Below, piece after piece: positions 1 through 7,484 of a DNA stretch of 7,484 bases (positions within the stretch are counted from its first letter, which is position 1; each line of letters begins with the position of its first letter). The stretch comes from JBEIVB01 sp040374085 (GTDB taxonomy: Bacteria; Bacteroidota; Bacteroidia; UBA4408), in assembly GCA_040374085.1 (NCBI GenBank), contig JBEIVB010000110.1, positions 1 through 7,484 on the forward strand. Direction: 5' to 3'. The notes under the pieces are model-generated. The model saw nothing but the letters and a program-made list of their open reading frames with translations, did no database searches and was not told the DNA's origin. A program made the translations under genes and the position numbers.

Positions 1-568
1 CGTTCGGTGTAAAGAAAAAATATACATCAATGTTTTCCTTGTCATTTTCAACTTCAAGTCCCGCTTCTTCACTCATAACGAAGAAAAGGTTTTCAGTATA
101 AACTCCTTGTCCCATAATAGGTGCAGCATTCTGTTTTGATGGAAGTGCTTTTAGAAGAATGTATCCGCCATTGTCAAGGTAAATTGATTTTGGAGTTCGT
201 GCTGACATTGTTCCCATTCCCCAATTCATCCCTAATTCAATTTCAAATCCTTTTCGCTTTAAGTCGTAATTTTGACGGTTGAACGCTTCCGAAATTTTAG
301 CATAGTAAGTCGTCTTTAACATTTCCGTTTTGATGCTTTTGAGTTCAGTCAACTTGCTTTGAAAATCTTCTGTTTTTTTAAACACTGCTTGTTTCAATTC
401 GGTATCATAGTCGTTAAGATTAAAGTAACTGAAAACATCAAGGTCATATATTGCCTTTAGTTCCGCTGTCCCTTCCTTAGCATTTGCGGTCAGGTCAGAA
501 ATTGTTTGTCCGAATGTCTGCACACAAAAAATTGTCAGAAGTGTCATTGTTAAAGTTCCTAGTTTCAT
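1..568 (-). CDS. Unrecognised secreted protein, N-terminal 189 residues (3' end outside window)
   Basis: A frame open from an ATG at 568-566 to the left edge of the window gives 189 residues without a stop. The N-terminus is a likely Sec signal peptide: MKLG, then a hydrophobic stretch to about residue 18, with probable cleavage near FG/QT at residues 20-21. Cys15 does not sit in a good lipobox, so a soluble periplasmic or exported protein is more likely than a lipoprotein. Residues about 55-110 are rich in Lys, Glu and Leu and look helical (for example SKLTELKSIKTEMLK). Residues 125-189 look like beta strands (SIYLDNGGYILLK, DVYFFFTPN). I do not recognise the family and propose no function. 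Its base composition is far more AT-rich than the genes from 1560 onward, which hints at a different origin or an accessory segment. No convincing promoter octamer was found upstream of the start. That a real gene is here is fairly certain; its function is unknown. Confidence 0.8.
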   Translation of the reverse strand, partial: MKLGTLTMTLLTIFCVQTFGQTISDLTANAKEGTAELKAIYDLDVFSYFNLNDYDTELKQAVFKKTEDFQSKLTELKSIKTEMLKTTYYAKISEAFNRQNYDLKRKGFEIELGMNWGMGTMSARTPKSIYLDNGGYILLKALPSKQNAAPIMGQGVYTENLFFVMSEEAGLEVENDKENIDVYFFFTPN

Positions 569-744
569 TGTCGTTAATTTATTTGTCTCTATATTTTGAA
601 GTCAGTTGCAAGTTAGAACTGTCGTCCTAAAATGGCATATAACTATTACATCCCCGCATTATTGCGCATATTTCCGACTTCTCCGAACTCCAATTGGTCG
701 AACCCTGCAACCATTTGTTTACCCCGCCTTTTGTATCTGCCTTA

Positions 745-779
745 CGCAACACCGCCTGCACACCCCGGGCCGTGTTGTG
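745..779. repeat. GC-rich imperfect hairpin, no T-tract
   Basis: CGCAACAC at 745-752 pairs with GTGTTGTG at 772-779, with one G-T wobble. After a single C-C mismatch (753/771), GCCTG at 754-758 pairs with CCGGGC bases 766-770, again with one wobble, leaving a 7-base loop. Neither side is followed by a run of T on the relevant strand, so an intrinsic terminator is unlikely. It lies just after the composition change. It could be a REP-like dispersed element or a folded recombination site. It is too short, and lacks proper outer core motifs, for a standard integron attC site. Confidence 0.45.
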
Positions 780-883
780 CTCAGGTATAGGGCCTTTAAC
801 CAACCCATAAAAGGGCTGATGGGCTTGCCGGTATGCGTTTGAGGTGGTTTCCATGTTAGGGCCAATTAGGTGTAATGGAATTC

Positions 884-1114
884 CTACTGTTTCATTACAA
901 CATTGAAAGTACCTGTTGAATCAATCCAACCATCATCCTCGCTAAAATTTAACATTTCAACAATGCTTTGGTCCAAAGGATGCATCGGCAAAGGCAGTCT
1001 CCGGTGCTGTAGGTTGCCTAATGCCTTAATCAGTTGCAACGCCTCTTGGTCTAAAAGCACTTTCGGCAGGCGCCAGGGAAAATTATGCGGGCGAGGCCTA
1101 CCTATTATGGGAGA
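884..1114 (-). other. Open frame of 76 codons, possible remnant of a degraded gene
   Basis: On the minus strand a frame is open from just after a TGA at 1117-1115 to a TAG at 886-884. It reads like protein near its end: residues such as LLDQEALQLIKALGNLQ look like an amphipathic helix, followed by LPMHPLDQSIVEML and then SEDDGWIDSTGTFNVVMKQ before the stop. There is no ATG near the 5' end of the frame; the first internal ATG would leave only about 33 residues. The frame is closed upstream in all three phases. This fits the 3' end of a gene whose beginning has been lost or scrambled. No family is recognised, and chance remains a real alternative. Confidence 0.22.
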
Positions 1115-1151
1115 TCACTCTACCATTATGCTTATGCGTACTATATATGTA

Positions 1152-1208
1152 TCACGCAAAGGTGCGTCATAATACCCCGGTTGTCATTGTTCACGCACGT
1201 ATGCGTGA
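1152..1208. repeat. Two similar inverted repeats 39 bases apart (TCACGCA-N4-TGCGTnA)
   Basis: The first unit is TCACGCA (1152-1158), loop AAGG, TGCGTCA (1163-1169), with one mismatch in the arms. The second is TCACGCA (1191-1197), loop CGTA, TGCGTGA (1202-1208), with perfect 7-base arms. The centres are 39 bases apart. A further half-like element, ATGCGTA, lies just upstream at 1134-1140. No gene overlaps them convincingly. Paired dyads of this kind can be binding sites for a dimeric DNA-binding protein or small hairpins; nothing in the window names the partner. Confidence 0.4.
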
Positions 1209-1512
1209 TGCAGATGGTTTGCGCAACGTTAATTATGGTTGAGAGGGCTAGAAAACAGGGTGGCGGGTGGTTGGTTTTTGAAAAAAGGAGTTGGACAACG
1301 GCTTAAACATTTCCTCTTATGGGATGCACTCAGCTCGCTTGCTGCGGAATTCAGAGGTGCTTCAGGCATATAGCCAACAGGCCCCAGAAGGGTATGTTTA
1401 AGGATATCTATTTATAGCGGGTTTTACCGGTTGCCGCTTTTCTTAAAGCCTTACAACGGTTTTTCTATAAACTCTTTTTGTGGCGGTACTCGTTTCACCA
1501 AAACCCAGATGC

Positions 1513-1541
1513 AAAAAAAAAGCCCGCTTGGGGCGGGCTTT
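1513..1541 (-). terminator. Strong intrinsic terminator of the aconitase gene
   Basis: On the minus strand AAAGCCCGC (1541-1533) and GCGGGCTTT (1527-1519) form a perfect 9-base-pair stem around a 5-base loop CCCAA. The T-run continues to nine T's (1521-1513). It begins about 18 bases after the aconitase stop codon. The plus strand has only TTTCT after the stem, so termination should work mainly for minus-strand transcripts. Confidence 0.93.
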
Positions 1542-1559
1542 CTAATAGGTTGGGTGGGC

Positions 1560-3827
1560 TTAACCCTTCACCGAGGCTCGGATGATGTTGAGTGCACCAC
1601 CGGCCTTAAACCATTCAATCTGCTGGGCATTGTAGCTGTGGTTAACGGCAATGGTATCGCTGCTTCCGTTGGCGTGGTTCAACACCAGGCTAAGGGGTTT
1701 TCCGGGCGCAAACTCGGTGAGGCCCATCACATCAATGCGATCGTCTTCCTGAATTTTGTTGTAATCGTCTTTGTTGGCAAAGGTGAGAGCCAGCATGCCT
1801 TGCTTCTTCAGGTTGGTTTCGTGAATACGGGCAAACGATTTTACCAGCACGGCCCTCACACCCAGGTGTCGGGGTTCCATGGCGGCGTGTTCACGCGATG
1901 AGCCTTCTCCGTAGTTCTCGTCGCCCACCACGATGGAGCCAACCCCGGCAGCTTTGTAGGCGCGCTGAACAGCGGGCACAGAGCCGTAGCTTCCATCGAG
2001 CTGGTTTTTCACGTGGTCGGTTTTGTCGTTGTAGGCGTTTACCGCTCCAATGAGCATGTTGTTGGAGATGTTGTCGAGGTGGCCGCGGTATTTGAGCCAA
2101 GGGCCGGCCATAGAGATGTGGTCGGTGGTGCACTTGCCTTTTACCTTAATCAAGAGGTTGAGGCTGTGCAGGTTGGTTCCTTCCCAAGGTTTAAATGGGT
2201 CTAAGAGCTGCAAGCGGTCGGAGGTGGGCGAAACCAGCACCTGAACCTGGCTGCCATCCTGGGCCGGGGCTTGGTAGCCGGCATCTTCTACCGCAAATCC
2301 TTTGGGCGGCATTTCGTGGCCTTTGGGCTCATCGAGCTTCACCTGCTCGCCGTTTTGGTTGGTGAGGGTGTCGGTAATGGGGTTAAAGGTGAGCTTGCCG
2401 GCAATGGCCAACGCGGTAACGATCTCCGGAGAGGCAACAAAAGAGTGGGTGTTGGGGTTGCCATCGGCGCGCTTAGAGAAGTTGCGGTTGAAGGAGGTGA
2501 TGATGGAGTTGCGCTCTTGCTTTTCTGCACCATGCCGTGCCCATTGGCCAATGCATGGCCCACACGCGTTGGCCAGCACCACACCGCCCATTTTGCCGAA
2601 GGTGTTGAGCAAGCCATCGCGCTCCACGGTGTAGCGCACCTGCTCAGAGCCGGGGGTAATGGTGTATTCGGAGTGGGCTTTTAGGTTTTTATCAATGGCT
2701 TGTTGTGCCAAAGAGGCCGCCCGGCTGATGTCTTCGTAGGAAGAGTTGGTGCACGATCCAATGAGGCCAACGGAAAGGGTTTCGGGCCAGCCGTTTTCGC
2801 GCACGGCCTGGGCAAATTTGCTCAAGGGCCAGGCCAAATCGGGGGTAAACGGACCGTTGATGTGGGGCTCCAGCTCGCTGAGGTTGATTTCGATCACCTC
2901 ATCGAAGAACTGCTCGGGGTTGGCATACACCTCCACATCGCCACGCAGGTGCTGAGCTTGGGCATCGGCCATATCGGCCACGGCGGCCCTTCCGGTTCCG
3001 CGCAGGTAGGTGCCCATGCTGGCATCGTATCCAAAGATGGAGGTGGTGGCGCCAATTTCTGCTCCCATGTTGCAGATGGTGCCTTTGCCGGTGCAGGAAA
3101 GGGATTCTGCGCCCGGACCAAAGTATTCCAGAATTTTATCGGTTCCGCCTTTCACGGTGAGCACGCCGGCTACTTTTAAGATAACGTCTTTTGCCGAAGC
3201 CCAGCCGCTGAGTTTTCCGGTTAGTTTAACGCCAATCAGCTTTGGGAATTTAAGCTCCCAGGGCAATCCGGCCATCACATCGCAGGCATCGGCCCCGCCC
3301 ACGCCAATGGCAATCATGCCCAGGCCACCGGCGTTTACGGTGTGGCTGTCGGTGCCAATCATCATTCCCCCCGGAAACGCATAGTTCTCCAGCATAACTT
3401 GGTGAATGATGCCGGCTCCGGGCTTCCAGAAGCCGATTCCGTATTTGTTGGAAACGGAGGAGAGGAAGTCGTACACTTCTTTGTTTTTCTCCTGAGCTTT
3501 TGCCAGGTCGGCCTCTGCGCCCACCTCGGCTTGTATGAGGTGATCGCAATGAACGGTAGAGGGCACCGCTACTTTAGGCCTTCCGGCCTGCATAAATTGC
3601 AACAAAGCCATCTGGGCCGTTGCATCTTGCATGGTTACCCGGTCGGGGTTGAAATCCACGTACGACGCACCCCGTGTGTAGGGTGCAGCCGGCAGCGCTT
3701 CAGCCAAGTGGGCATACAAGATTTTTTCGGTAAGGGTAAGTGGACGGCCCACCATGGTGCGGGCAGCGGCCACGCGGTTGCCAAGCTGGGCATACACCCG
3801 CTCAATCATATCCAAATCAAAAGCCAT
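1560..3827 (-). CDS. acn: Aconitate hydratase (mitochondrial-type aconitase)
   Basis: Aconitase interconverts citrate and isocitrate through cis-aconitate in the cytoplasmic TCA cycle, using a [4Fe-4S] cluster. The product is 755 residues, about the usual length for the mitochondrial-type enzyme seen in Bacteroidota. The three cluster ligands are visible: Cys359 in GLIGSCTNSSYED, and Cys422 and Cys425 in ACGPCIGQW. Other signature segments are TVHCDH (91-96), GTDSHT (158-163), SFNRNF (445-450) and, in the C-terminal swivel domain, GEGSSREHAAMEPRHLG (640-656) with the catalytic Ser644 and following Arg. All key residues are present and no disruption is seen. The ATG at 3827 gives a normal N-terminus (MAFDLDMIERVY). 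No Shine-Dalgarno sequence precedes it. A promoter match lies 17-47 bases upstream and a strong terminator follows, so it is probably a single-gene transcript. It is not the AcnB type, which has a different domain order and greater length. Confidence 0.97.
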   Translation of the reverse strand: MAFDLDMIERVYAQLGNRVAAARTMVGRPLTLTEKILYAHLAEALPAAPYTRGASYVDFNPDRVTMQDATAQMALLQFMQAGRPKVAVPSTVHCDHLIQAEVGAEADLAKAQEKNKEVYDFLSSVSNKYGIGFWKPGAGIIHQVMLENYAFPGGMMIGTDSHTVNAGGLGMIAIGVGGADACDVMAGLPWELKFPKLIGVKLTGKLSGWASAKDVILKVAGVLTVKGGTDKILEYFGPGAESLSCTGKGTICNMGAEIGATTSIFGYDASMGTYLRGTGRAAVADMADAQAQHLRGDVEVYANPEQFFDEVIEINLSELEPHINGPFTPDLAWPLSKFAQAVRENGWPETLSVGLIGSCTNSSYEDISRAASLAQQAIDKNLKAHSEYTITPGSEQVRYTVERDGLLNTFGKMGGVVLANACGPCIGQWARHGAEKQERNSIITSFNRNFSKRADGNPNTHSFVASPEIVTALAIAGKLTFNPITDTLTNQNGEQVKLDEPKGHEMPPKGFAVEDAGYQAPAQDGSQVQVLVSPTSDRLQLLDPFKPWEGTNLHSLNLLIKVKGKCTTDHISMAGPWLKYRGHLDNISNNMLIGAVNAYNDKTDHVKNQLDGSYGSVPAVQRAYKAAGVGSIVVGDENYGEGSSREHAAMEPRHLGVRAVLVKSFARIHETNLKKQGMLALTFANKDDYNKIQEDDRIDVMGLTEFAPGKPLSLVLNHANGSSDTIAVNHSYNAQQIEWFKAGGALNIIRASVKG

Positions 3828-3843
3828 ACGTGAAATTTTTGCG

Positions 3844-3874
3844 CGAAGGTAGCCAACGCAGAGGGCAAAGGCAA
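3844..3874 (-). promoter_or_regulatory. Bacteroidota-type promoter of the aconitase gene
   Basis: On the minus strand TTG (3874-3872) stands exactly 20 bases before TACCTTCG (3851-3844). This is a near match to the known Bacteroidota consensus, TTTG or TTG at -33 and TAnnTTTG at -7. The octamer ends 16 bases before the ATG, implying a leader of only about 10 bases. The call rests on sequence match and position only. Confidence 0.6.
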
Positions 3875-3913
3875 GACCACCCGTTAGAGCTTTGTGCCAC
3901 TCTGTTTCTTGCG

Positions 3914-3951
3914 TGCAAACAAAAACGCCCCGGCGGTTGGCCGAGGCGTTT
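3914..3951 (-). terminator. Intrinsic terminator of the DUF4476-family gene
   Basis: On the minus strand AAACGCCTCGGC (3951-3940) pairs with GCCGGGGCGTTT (3934-3923), 12 pairs with one T-G wobble, around the loop CAACC. The T-rich tail TTTTTGTTTG follows. It begins about 20 bases after the stop codon at 3972 and separates this gene from the aconitase promoter. Confidence 0.88.
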
Positions 3952-3971
3952 GGGAAGGGTGGGTAAGTGGC

Positions 3972-5034
3972 TCATCTACCGCCTCTGGAGGCGATATAGG
4001 CGTTGAGCTCGTCTATGCTGGTTTCGAACTGAAAGGCGTCGTTTACTTTGAAGTAGTTGCCAATGTCGAAGGTGCGGCCGTAGGCGAATTTCGCAAAGTC
4101 AAGCTTGCTTTGTTCAAAGTCGAAGAGGGCCATGATTTCCCGCACCTGAGAAGCAAACAGGCAGTTGCTGCCTACGATTTGCTGGGCAATGGTGAGCTTG
4201 GAGTCTTCGAAGGACTTGGAGGCGATGGTGGCTTTTGCCGATTGAAAATCCTGGGGTTGCATGGGCCATGGGCAGCCGGTGGGGCCGCTGTAGCCGGGCA
4301 TAGAGTACACTTGGGTTTGAGCCACTCCTCCTCCGCTGTGGGTGGTGGTTGTGGTGTGGGTGGTTTGACTCATGCCCATGCCGTTGCCCAGGTTCATGTT
4401 TACGTTTACGCCGGGCATGTTTACGCCAATGCTGGCGCCGCCTGCGGGTGTGCCCGAAGTAACAGTGGTGGTTTGCTGGGTTACCCCCACCTGAGCAGGC
4501 TGGCTGTGGGTGGTGGTTTGCTGGGTGTAGCCTACGGCGGGAGCAGGCTGTGCATAGCCCGCAGCCGGTGCAGCCGCCGGGGCAGGGGCACCATACGGCG
4601 TTTTGTTGAGCATGCGAATCACAAAACGGCTGTTCTTGGCTTCGATCTCGGCCTTGCGCGCATCGGCATCCTGCTCCGATTTGAAGCTCGCATCCTTGGC
4701 TACGGTGTTGCCAAAGCTTTTGAATTTTTTCTCTACGCTCGAGATCTTTTTGTTTTTGATGACGTAGGTCTGCTCGCTGAACTCATCGAGGAAAAATTTG
4801 TCGTTGATGACGCCCAGTGCGGTGTCGGAAAATATTACCCTAACTTTATACGGACCGGGGGGTTAGGTTGGGCACCTGAACGTTGGTTTGCGGATTGGCG
4901 TTTTGCAAGATGCCGTTGGCTACAAACTGAAATGGATAGCCGTCTTCAGAGAAGATGGTGATTTTGGATACTTGGGCCAAGAGCCCTTGCGCTGCCAACA
5001 TAAGTGCGCAGAGGAGTAAGGTGTTTCTTTTCAT
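3972..5034 (-). pseudogene. Secreted DUF4476-domain protein, interrupted by a frameshift
   Basis: The gene starts at the ATG at 5034 (MKRNTLLLCALMLAAQGLLAQ, a clear signal peptide) and reads through IFSEDGYPFQFVANGILQN to NLTP. In the phase of the start it then stops at 4848-4846. Dropping one C from the six at 4862-4857 restores a continuous 353-residue protein: NLTPGPYKVRVIFSDTAL leads into a charged segment, a Pro/Ala/Thr/Gln-rich linker (about residues 148-254) and a C-terminal DUF4476 domain (about 258-347). That domain shows KLTIAQQIVGSN, QVREIMALFDFEQSKLDFAKFAY and FKVNDAFQFETSIDELNAYI. The N-terminal segment is also typical of this exported Bacteroidota family, so both halves belong to one gene. 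The family's function is unknown. The gene has its own promoter overlapping the end of the symporter gene, and a terminator. The shift may be a real mutation, a sequencing error or, less likely, a slippage switch. Translation from the GTG at 4622 would yield only an unexported C-terminal fragment. Confidence 0.85.
4465..4526 (-). repeat. Direct repeat of 17 bases in the linker-coding part of the DUF4476 gene
   Basis: The 17 plus-strand bases GTGGTGGTTTGCTGGGT occur at 4465-4481 and again at 4510-4526, 45 bases apart. The spacing is 15 codons, so both copies encode TQQTTT in the same phase. Similar GTGGTGG-rich sequence recurs around 4335-4365, encoding THTTTTTHSGGG. This is a low-complexity, slippage-prone linker between the two parts of the protein. 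Confidence 0.8.
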
Positions 5035-5058
5035 GGAGAAGGAAGAAGAATGTTTAGG

Positions 5059-5090
5059 CAAAGTTAAGTTTCGTTTAAGAGCGAGTCAAA
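5059..5090 (-). promoter_or_regulatory. Bacteroidota-type promoter of the DUF4476 gene
   Basis: TTTG (5090-5087, minus strand) precedes a perfect TAnnTTTG match, TAACTTTG (5066-5059), with 20 bases between the TTG and the octamer. It lies in the 58-base gap after the symporter stop and ends 24 bases before the ATG at 5034. It is the best promoter match in the window and suggests the gene is transcribed independently of the symporter. Confidence 0.75.
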
Positions 5091-5092
5091 TG

Positions 5093-6847
<1,755 letters not shown>

Positions 6848-6895
6848 AGGAAAACGGTTTGGTAGGTCCTTGAGGAGTCCGTGTTTTTCGGGGTG

Positions 6896-6926
6896 AAAAA
6901 GTACACAGGCATAGCCCTTCCGGCAA
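6896..6926 (-). promoter_or_regulatory. Probable promoter of the symporter gene
   Basis: On the minus strand TTG (6926-6924) stands 20 bases before TACTTTTT (6903-6896), which matches TAnnTTTG except at the last base. The spacing is the same as in the two other minus-strand promoters. The octamer ends 48 bases before the ATG at 6847, giving a leader of about 40 bases. Confidence 0.45.
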
Positions 6927-7004
6927 TTGCCTTTGGGCGGAGGTTATGAACAGGGGAGGGCTTAAACCTTTTTCTTATGATGGAAATGGGATGAAACCCC
7001 GGCT

Positions 7005-7018
7005 TGTACCTTCGTACA
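7005..7018 (+). promoter_or_regulatory. Possible aroB -7 element within a small palindrome
   Basis: TACCTTCG at 7007-7014 is the same octamer as in the aconitase promoter and lies 13 bases before the aroB ATG. No TTG is found at the expected -33 distance (bases 6981-6989), so the promoter match is only partial. The octamer is embedded in TGTAC-CTTC-GTACA (7005-7018), a perfect 5-base inverted repeat with a 4-base loop, which could be an operator or a coincidence. Confidence 0.35.
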
Positions 7019-7027
7019 CCTGCTGCC

Positions 7028-7484
7028 ATGAGTACAATGCCACTTCCGTTCTCTTCTTATGTAGAAGCGCTGAGCCATGCTTTGCGCGAGCGGCGCTGGT
7101 GGCTGTTGTTGGATGAAAACACCCACAAGCAGGTGCTGCCGCCCATGGCGAAGCTGGTGCCCGGGCTTATGGATTTGCCTCACTTTGTGGTGCCGGCAGG
7201 AGAGGAGCATAAGACACCCGAAACGGCCCTGTTGGTTGCCCAATGGCTTACCCGGGCAGGTGCCATGCGGGCCGATGGCATGTTGGTGCTGGGCGGGGGC
7301 GTGCTGTGCGACCTGGGGGCCTGGGTGGCCTCTGTCTATCAGCGCGGCATGAGCCTGGTGCTGGTGCCCACCACCTTGCTGGCCATGGTAGATGCTGCCT
7401 GGGGCGGAAAAACCGGATTGGATTTTTGCGGGCTTAAAAACCAGTTGGGCACCTTTTACCCCGCCCAACACACCCTAGTTTTTC
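7028..7484 (+). CDS. aroB: 3-dehydroquinate synthase, N-terminal 152 residues (runs off right edge)
   Basis: The enzyme converts DAHP to 3-dehydroquinate, the second step of the cytoplasmic shikimate pathway to aromatic amino acids, using NAD+ and a divalent metal. The open frame from the ATG at 7028 runs to the window end without a stop. Landmarks are LLDENTHKQVLP (27-38), VVPAGEEHKT (54-63), the NAD-binding LGGGVLCDLG (88-97) with Asp95, VPTTLLAMVDAAWGGKTG (113-130) with Asp122 and Lys128, and GLKNQLGTFYPA (135-146) with Lys137 and Asn138. The LLAMVDA form and the LDFCGLKN segment resemble Bacteroidota versions. Cys94 stands where Gly or Thr is usual, and Ala98-Trp99 replaces the common Gly-Phe; neither is known to me to be catalytic. 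About half of the usual 340-360 residues are present. The start gives a short but family-like N-terminus; no Shine-Dalgarno sequence is seen. Confidence 0.93.
   Translation, partial: MSTMPLPFSSYVEALSHALRERRWWLLLDENTHKQVLPPMAKLVPGLMDLPHFVVPAGEEHKTPETALLVAQWLTRAGAMRADGMLVLGGGVLCDLGAWVASVYQRGMSLVLVPTTLLAMVDAAWGGKTGLDFCGLKNQLGTFYPAQHTLVF

Larger units (their letters stand above)
569..1512. other. Gene-poor intergenic stretch
   Basis: Over 900 bases lie between the start of the left secreted-protein gene and the aconitase terminator. Several short open frames exist on both strands, but none has a credible start, signal or recognisable domain. The stretch changes from AT-rich (about 27% G/C in row 541-600) to GC-rich (about 63% in row 721-780) near position 650-700. 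It contains a hairpin, a possible gene remnant and two related inverted repeats, listed separately. I see no tRNA, rRNA, CRISPR array or insertion-sequence ends. Confidence 0.6.

Noticed and set aside
684..705. GGGTTCGACC on the minus strand, resembling a tRNA T-arm
   Set aside because: The flanking bases do not form the required 5-base stem, and no acceptor, D-arm or anticodon arm can be placed around it.
606..860. Possible integron attC site formed by the GTTAGAAC, CATATAAC and GTTAGGG motifs
   Set aside because: The core motifs are in the wrong order or carry mismatches, the spacing does not suit an attC fold, and no integrase gene is in the window.
1302..1402. 9-base inverted repeat CTTAAACAT...ATGTTTAAG spaced 83 bases
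   Set aside because: About one such 9-base pair is expected by chance in a region of this size. The match does not extend, and no transposase or target duplication is present.
1416..1444. AGCGG...CCGCT followed by TTTCTT, a possible plus-strand terminator
   Set aside because: The stem is only 5 pairs with a 13-base loop, and no plus-strand gene ends before it.
1431..1901. Plus-strand open frame of 156 codons across the end of the aconitase gene
   Set aside because: Most of it is antisense to conserved aconitase sequence and it runs through the aconitase terminator. Nothing in it resembles a protein family.
3894..4961. Plus-strand open frame of 355 codons opposite the DUF4476 gene
   Set aside because: It is wholly antisense to a gene with signal peptide, known domain, promoter and terminator. 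Its translation is low-complexity Gly/Val/Ala/His sequence, as expected from the complement of repetitive Thr/Gln/Pro codons, and no domain is recognised.

Overview
The window looks like a chromosomal segment of a member of the Bacteroidota with moderately high GC. The evidence is a mitochondrial-type aconitase of 755 residues, a secreted DUF4476-family protein, a 3-dehydroquinate synthase of the form common in this phylum, and no Shine-Dalgarno-like sequence before any start. Matches to the Bacteroidota sigma-factor promoter (TTG about 20 bases before TAnnTTTG) lie upstream of three of the genes. Species cannot be read from the sequence.

Layout, left to right. Positions 1-568 hold the 5' part of an unrecognised secreted protein on the minus strand, which leaves the window at base 1. 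This part is AT-rich: two counted 60-base rows have 19 and 16 G/C, against 34 of 60 in a row inside the aconitase gene. Positions 569-1559 hold no convincing intact gene. They contain a GC-rich hairpin (745-779), a 76-codon open frame that may be a gene remnant (884-1114), a pair of similar inverted repeats 39 bases apart (1152-1208), and the strong terminator of the next gene (1513-1541).

Positions 1560-3827 encode aconitase on the minus strand, with its own promoter and terminator. Positions 3972-5034 (minus) hold a DUF4476-family secreted protein whose frame is broken by one extra C in a run of six. It too has its own promoter and terminator. Positions 5093-6847 (minus) encode a sodium:solute symporter. 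Divergent from it, from 7028 to the right edge, is the N-terminal part of 3-dehydroquinate synthase on the plus strand.

The minus-strand genes follow one another but do not look like one tight operon: each has its own promoter-like sequence, and two terminators separate or end units. Functionally the genes are an ordinary mix: TCA cycle, sodium-coupled uptake, shikimate pathway and a secreted protein of unknown role. I did not find a convincing new multi-gene system. The items most worth a second look are the frameshift, the unusually regular promoter architecture, and the unexplained repeats and composition change in the first 1.5 kb.
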